DNA of 64,000 bases, taken from assembly GCA_030280995.1 (NCBI GenBank), contig JASXTE010000005.1, positions 30,382,001-30,446,000 of the forward strand. The letters run 5' to 3'. Both the position numbers and the translations under genes were made by a program. Below the pieces are notes generated by a model that worked only from the letters and a program-made list of their open reading frames with translations, was not told the origin of the DNA and searched no databases. Below are positions 59,481 to 64,000 of the stretch, piece after piece (within the stretch, counting starts at the first letter, position 1; each line of letters starts with the position of its first letter). The DNA comes from Hemileia vastatrix. Lineage: Eukaryota > Basidiomycota > Pucciniomycetes > Pucciniales > Zaghouaniaceae.

Positions 59481-59720
59481 ACAATTTCAGAAAGCACCAG
59501 TTAGTCACTATCCATCAAAAAAAATTTCACCAAAATTTTGGCTAAACTTGTGGTGGACCCCTTTGATCAGCCACAGTCAGATGAGATCAACTCTTTAGAT
59601 GGAAATGAGGATGATGTTTTGGTCAATCATGGAAATAGAAGTAGTTTGATGTGGCCAAATTACCCCCCTGAAGGTCAGACAAACCTCACAAGGACACTTT
59701 TTAGCAGGGAGTAACTGAGA
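59481..59720 (-). repeat. Inverted terminal copy of the satellite core
   Basis: Segments such as CAGATGAGATCAACTC and GAAATGAGGATGATG (59578-59615) and TTTGATGTGGCC (59647-59658) are reverse complements of the core flanks found in forward orientation near 58780-58860. The array therefore ends in an inverted partial unit. Confidence 0.65.
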
Positions 59721-60750
59721 AAAATTCATTTATCAGAAGGAAAATCTTTTATTGGATAGATGCCAAGGTTTCATACTTGTGTATTATGGTCAGTATTGAT
59801 TTTGAAAGTGTCTTTCCAAGAAATTTCATTGCCCATCATGACATATTTTGTTTTAAATGTTTCAAACTGCGTGTTACAGTATTAAGGTGTCACATAGTAT
59901 AATTAAGTTCTATTAAGTGCCCTCCTATAATGCCTAAATTTATAATTTAATATCTTACATAATAATTTTTTTTATATAAATTCATCAATATTTTATTTTA
60001 TTATCAAATTTAATAGAGCAAGTATCCTGAATTATTATATATGCATAAGCTTAGGTTAGATCAATTTGTGCTCAATTTGTGCTCAACAGAGGACCAAAAT
60101 CAAGTTCTGGAGGATCAACTTGTGCATAATTTGGAATCAGTTGATATTCTGTCTATAATCAATCTGAGTGTAAATGTAAATCTAACTCTAATTTACTTAT
60201 GTTTATAAAGTATTCATAAACCTGGCATAATTAAGGGACACTCTAAATTTCAAGAGAGGGGATTGCTAGCAATTTACCCCTAGATCTCCCGTGGTGAAAG
60301 GTGTATTATTGGCTGGGTTAGGTATATTTTAGGCTAGATGGGTATATTTATTACAAAAAAATTTAAAAAAATTTATTAATTTATAAAATTAAAAAATATA
60401 AAAACAAAGATAATAATGGAAAAATGGAAAAAAGAATTGATTAGTGTAAAAATAAAAAATAAAAAATAATAATTCATTAATAAAATACTAACTGAAAGAA
60501 GAAGAAAAAGAAAGAAAGAACAAAAGACAGGAGAAACAAGGGTAAATAAGAAAATGTAAGAAAAAGAAAAGAACTGCATACAAGGGAAAATTACATAAAA
60601 CATAAGAATTAAATAAATAAATATAAATGATCAAAAAAAAGAGAAAGAAATGAAAAAAATATGAAAGTAAATGAAAAAAATTAAAAAAAATGAAAAAAGA
60701 ATGAAATGAAAATGAATAAAAATTAAAAAAAATGAAAAAATGAAAAAAAT
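59721..60750. other. Intergenic region ending in an A/purine-rich tract
   Basis: No gene. 60350-60750 is strongly A-rich on the plus strand (GAAAGAAGAAGAAAAAG-type runs). It immediately precedes an LTR start at 60751. Confidence 0.5.
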
Positions 60751-61717
60751 TGTCAGCCAGGCTATAACAGGAGCCCAGTAAATGTTATGTCAATTTACTG
60801 GAACCAAAAGAGGGCGTAAAAATATGCTTATTATGTATATAAATTAATATTATATTGCATAATGAAATGATATAAGTATTTTATTAAATATATATATAAT
60901 AAGTATTATATTAATTTCATTATTATATAAATTATATATACATTTAAATTAAGCATAATAAATGTTATATTCTATAAATTATGGCGCATTTTTATGTATT
61001 TAATAGGGAGTATCAAAGTTAGAAATATTCCATTTCAAAAAACATCTTTTTTTCACCAAATCAAACATGACCATTTTTTAAAATATGACATATTGTGCCC
61101 CCAAAACACCTTTTTATTGAGATTTAATGTCATGTTTGTTGCTTTTTTTTGTGCTGTGAACTGCCTTTTAAATAATTACAACTTTCTAACATTAATACCC
61201 CCTAATAAATATAAATTAATAATTAATTAATTATAAACATATATTATAATAACAAGTATAAAATTAACTTATAATGTAATTAAATTTATATATTAAATAA
61301 AACCTTACATATTCCATTAAAGAATAATATTGGGAGCTTTTTTTGATTCCTAATTGTGTCATCAAAGTATTAAACAAGTCAAAACACTTATTTAATTATA
61401 TTATTAATGTTTTATTCTAAAAATTAGTAATTTTGTTATAATAAGTATTTGTTTTAAATTAAATTAATTATTACACTAATAAAAGTAATTAAAATGATTA
61501 ATTATTCATGTTTTATACTAAATTAATTAATTACATTATTTTTCACATGTTAAAATAAGTTATTTTTTGCATTTCAGTTAAATTGGTTATTATTTAAAAG
61601 ATTATCAGACATGTTTTAATTTAATTTAATTTTTTTATGTGTCTCAAACTTATTTAATTACTCACTAATTTTAAGGTAACTGTTTGGGTTTAAATTGGTG
61701 GTTATTTGGGCTCTAAC
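60751..61717 (+). repeat. Truncated chromovirus-related LTR, plus orientation
   Basis: Starts TGTCAGCCAGGCTATAACAG and matches, with divergence, the reverse complement of the 22406-23678 LTR (shared GGAGCCCAGTAAATG, AGAGGGCGTA, GCGCATTTTTATGTATTTAATA, ACTGTTTGGG). It stops at 61717, where another LTR begins, so it was cut by a later insertion. Confidence 0.75.
61006..61202. mobile_element. MITE-like element nested in the LTR
   Basis: 197 bp with imperfect terminal inverted repeats: GGGAGTATCAAAGTTAGAAA at the left, and the complement of GGGGGTATTAATGTTAGAAA at the right. Flanked by TAATA on both sides (61001-61005, 61203-61207). The related LTRs at 22406 and on lack this segment at the same point. 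No coding capacity. Confidence 0.75.
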
Positions 61718-63205
61718 TGTCAGGCTGAAGTCAAGTACAAAGACATGTAATAGCTTGAATGGTCAGTTGTCTAGAAGATTTTAATGGTCCTATATGAATA
61801 CTCTAGTACAAATCCAATAAGAAAACTATAACTCAATATAAGGGTCTCAGTAATTCTAATCACTAATTTTATATGGCTTACAATCTTTATAGTTGTTAGA
61901 AAAATATATTTAATAAATTCAGATACTATTCAAAGACTTTATAAGTACTATTGATATGTATTGTAATTGTATTGGTTATATGTTTTAAATTGTAATGATA
62001 AAGAATGTAGAAAACAAGACCCAAAACCTCCTCCTTTTATACACATTGAGTTCCCCAATGAATCCTTTGATTTACCAGTCCAATACAGTTAATGACGCCT
62101 CCATCCAACTAATAGACATTTCCATCAACATCCCTAGTGACCCATAACATAATTAGAAGTGTAACTTCCGCCAAAATCCTGGAATAATAGGGAAAATCCA
62201 TCAAAATTAAAGAATAAGTAAAAAAGAGAGTATATGCGTGTTATACATCAATATAAAAGACTAAAGAGGAAGAATTAAGGTTAATAATAGCTTAATAATA
62301 AGGGGGATTCACTGTAGAAATGATGGGGCTAATCCTGACATTATACTATGTGAAATTCCCATTCAAAAATGACCAAAATTGACTGAGAAACCACCTAGAA
62401 ACCCAAAAAAGGGTGTGAGATGTGGGGTAACTACATGCAATCCTTAGAAGGCACTTGAATGGGTAAATCCTTGACTAATTTTAGGCGAATTTAAGTGTGG
62501 TAGTTAAATAAGGTGCCAAGAGTGAGGTTATTAATGAAATTAGTGCATATAAAGAGGGTCAATGCATTATTAATTAAGCTAGGACACTAAATAAGCGCCT
62601 GTTGCCTATTTTAGTGTGTTTCCCCACAGTGGGAATAGAATGTGAGGTAATTAAAGTGTGAAAAAGCTAACTTTCTAAAAATGAAGCTATTCACATGGGA
62701 AAAATGCAGGCAGTATGTGGCCAGTACACAGAAGCCATTTCTGGCATAAAAAACACCAAATTTGAAAAGTGTTATTTTTATGCATTTAAGTAGCCAAATC
62801 AATAGTCCTAAATGAGACAAATTGAACTGTCAAAGTGCATTTTTAATATTCTTAAATTTATAGCGCATATAATCAACTTTTAAGTGAAATAAAGTGCATT
62901 TCTTGTTTTTTGCATAAAACAATGAAAATAACAGCTTTAAGTTATCTTAAAAATTATGTAGCCTGATAATTAAGTTCTTAAGGTTACCCTAACATATTCC
63001 AACTTAATATTAAGTACATAAGACTTATAAAAGGTGGATATATGCGTGTATATAAGGTATTATAATGGCATTTTTTGTGTATTATCATAATTTTACTTAT
63101 GTATACTGTTTGTGTACTCTCATTTATTGTTCCCATGTATAGTTCATGTGATTAACATAACTTATAAATACTTTTTACACAGTCCTGGGGATATACAGGC
63201 TGACA
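61718..63205 (-). repeat. 3' LTR of a further chromovirus running off the window
   Basis: Starts TGTCAGGCTG and ends CAGGCTGACA, about 1488 bp. It contains GTCTAGAAGA near its left end as in the 22406 LTR, and a minus-strand TATAAAAGG box at about 62034-62042. The coding region it belongs to lies to its right on the minus strand. Its target duplication cannot be checked because the other end is outside. Confidence 0.7.
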
Positions 63206-63385
63206 CTTTCACACCCAAAAAAAACAATAAAAAAATGATAAGTTATACATTTTCTTTATTTATTGGTTTTTTTTCAGGTATTCAGATTAATTCTGTAACA
63301 TTAAAGATTATTCTTTAAAGAAATAAAACATAATAAAATATTATGAGTACTGGTTTTTTAACCCCTCAGCTGGTTTAAAAGAAAT
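63206..63385 (-). other. PPT and 3' untranslated segment
   Basis: The minus strand reads TTTTTGGGTGTGAAAG directly before the LTR, and the AAAACAATAAAAAAATG block (plus strand) is shared with the tandem array at 23695-23711. Confidence 0.6.
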
Positions 63386-64000
63386 TTATTTCTGTTTAAA
63401 TTTTTTAAGAAGAGAGGATAAATTTGAAATTTCGTTTTCAGGTATCCATTTATCAAATTCATTTGATTTCCCCTTAAATCTTAATAAATACTCAGTTCCT
63501 TTTTCCTTAGTAAGGATTCTTTTCTTGAGTATTTTTTCAATCTCTGCTTTTTCCACAATTTCTTCAGTTTGCTTTTTAGGCCTTCCCCTTCTTTTTGGAA
63601 ATAAGTCAGGATCATTTGTATGGTAAGGTTTCAATAATGAGATAGGGAAAACTGGATGTTTCCTATCATATGAGGCATAAAATATGACTTACACTGCATT
63701 ATTACCAACCATTTCGCTTACTAAAAAAGGTCCTACAAAGGGATCCTTTAATTTAACATTACCTTGTAAGTTAAAATGTAGTGTTGAAATTAGGACTTCA
63801 TCTCCTTTTTTGAATTCAAATTCTTTATGAGATTTATCCCACCTTTTCTTTTCATATTCAAATGCTTTTTGAATGCATTCTTCTGCATGTTTTCTACACA
63901 TTTGTTGCATATGAATAAAGTATTTAGTACCAGGGTGTATATCTAACCTTGGTAATTTATTTAAATGATTTCCTGGGGTATTTGGTATGTATCCCAGCCA
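63386..64000 (-). pseudogene. Integrase C-terminus and chromodomain, partial
   Basis: The frame is open from the window edge (WLGYIPNTPG...) through CRKHAEECIQKAFEYEKKRWDKSHKE and DEVLISTLHFNL, is cut by TAA at 63689-63691, and continues through HPVFPISLLKPYH, an RRGRPKK AT-hook-like motif and a chromodomain (EIEKILKKR...YLLRFKGK...DKWIPENEISN). It is clearly a relative, not a copy, of the tandem units. Everything upstream lies outside the window. Confidence 0.82.

Noticed and set aside
60350..60750. Long coding frame on the minus strand of the A-rich tract
   Set aside because: The translation is low-complexity Phe/Leu/Ser from T-rich codons with no domain features.

Overview
The window looks like repeat-dominated nuclear DNA of a fungus, most probably a basidiomycete rust (Pucciniales). 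The reasons are very AT-rich sequence, short GT-AG introns with GTAAGT/GTATGT donors, several Ty3/Gypsy lineages, a TET/JBP-like 2OG-Fe(II) oxygenase, a Tnp2-type transposase and an SNF2 ATPase, and almost no intact host gene. The rust assignment is inference; no rRNA, tRNA or housekeeping marker is present.

Layout: 1-1332 is AT-rich spacer. 1333-14840 is one full-length Ty3/Gypsy element (element A, + strand) with about 1.11-kb LTRs that differ at roughly a dozen positions, a PBS, Gag/PR, RT-RNaseH and integrase reading frames, a long 3' region with two antisense Zn2Cys6-like reading frames, a PPT, and a 4-bp target duplication. It also carries about 27 copies of a small hairpin-plus-tail motif whose stems co-vary. 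15399-16531 is a TET/JBP-like dioxygenase gene with one intron. 17111-19566 is an unrecognised, decaying multi-exon gene on the minus strand. 20590-22405 is an array of AT-rich palindromes.

22406-43242 interrupts that palindrome array with a tandem chromovirus array: four LTRs and three internal regions, period 6525 bp, minus-strand coding, flanked as a whole by one 5-bp duplication (AACAT). The two middle LTRs are chimeras of the outer two, the signature of unequal crossing-over. All three internal copies share the same disabling frameshifts and stops.

43511-53649 holds a cluster of decayed multi-exon genes: an unknown family member, a Tnp2-type transposase, a second unknown-family pseudogene on the plus strand, and an SNF2 helicase-like pseudogene. 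54540-59720 is a satellite with monomers of about 604-613 bp, each carrying a 46-bp near-perfect palindrome. 60751-64000 holds nested LTR pieces: an older plus-strand LTR with a MITE-like insertion, then the 3' LTR and integrase/chromodomain end of a further chromovirus that runs out of the window.

As a whole the window records transposition, recombination between LTRs, nonsense and frameshift decay and probable CpG deamination. The reading frames that look functional are the dioxygenase (apart from its start) and possibly the antisense Zn2Cys6 frames of element A.
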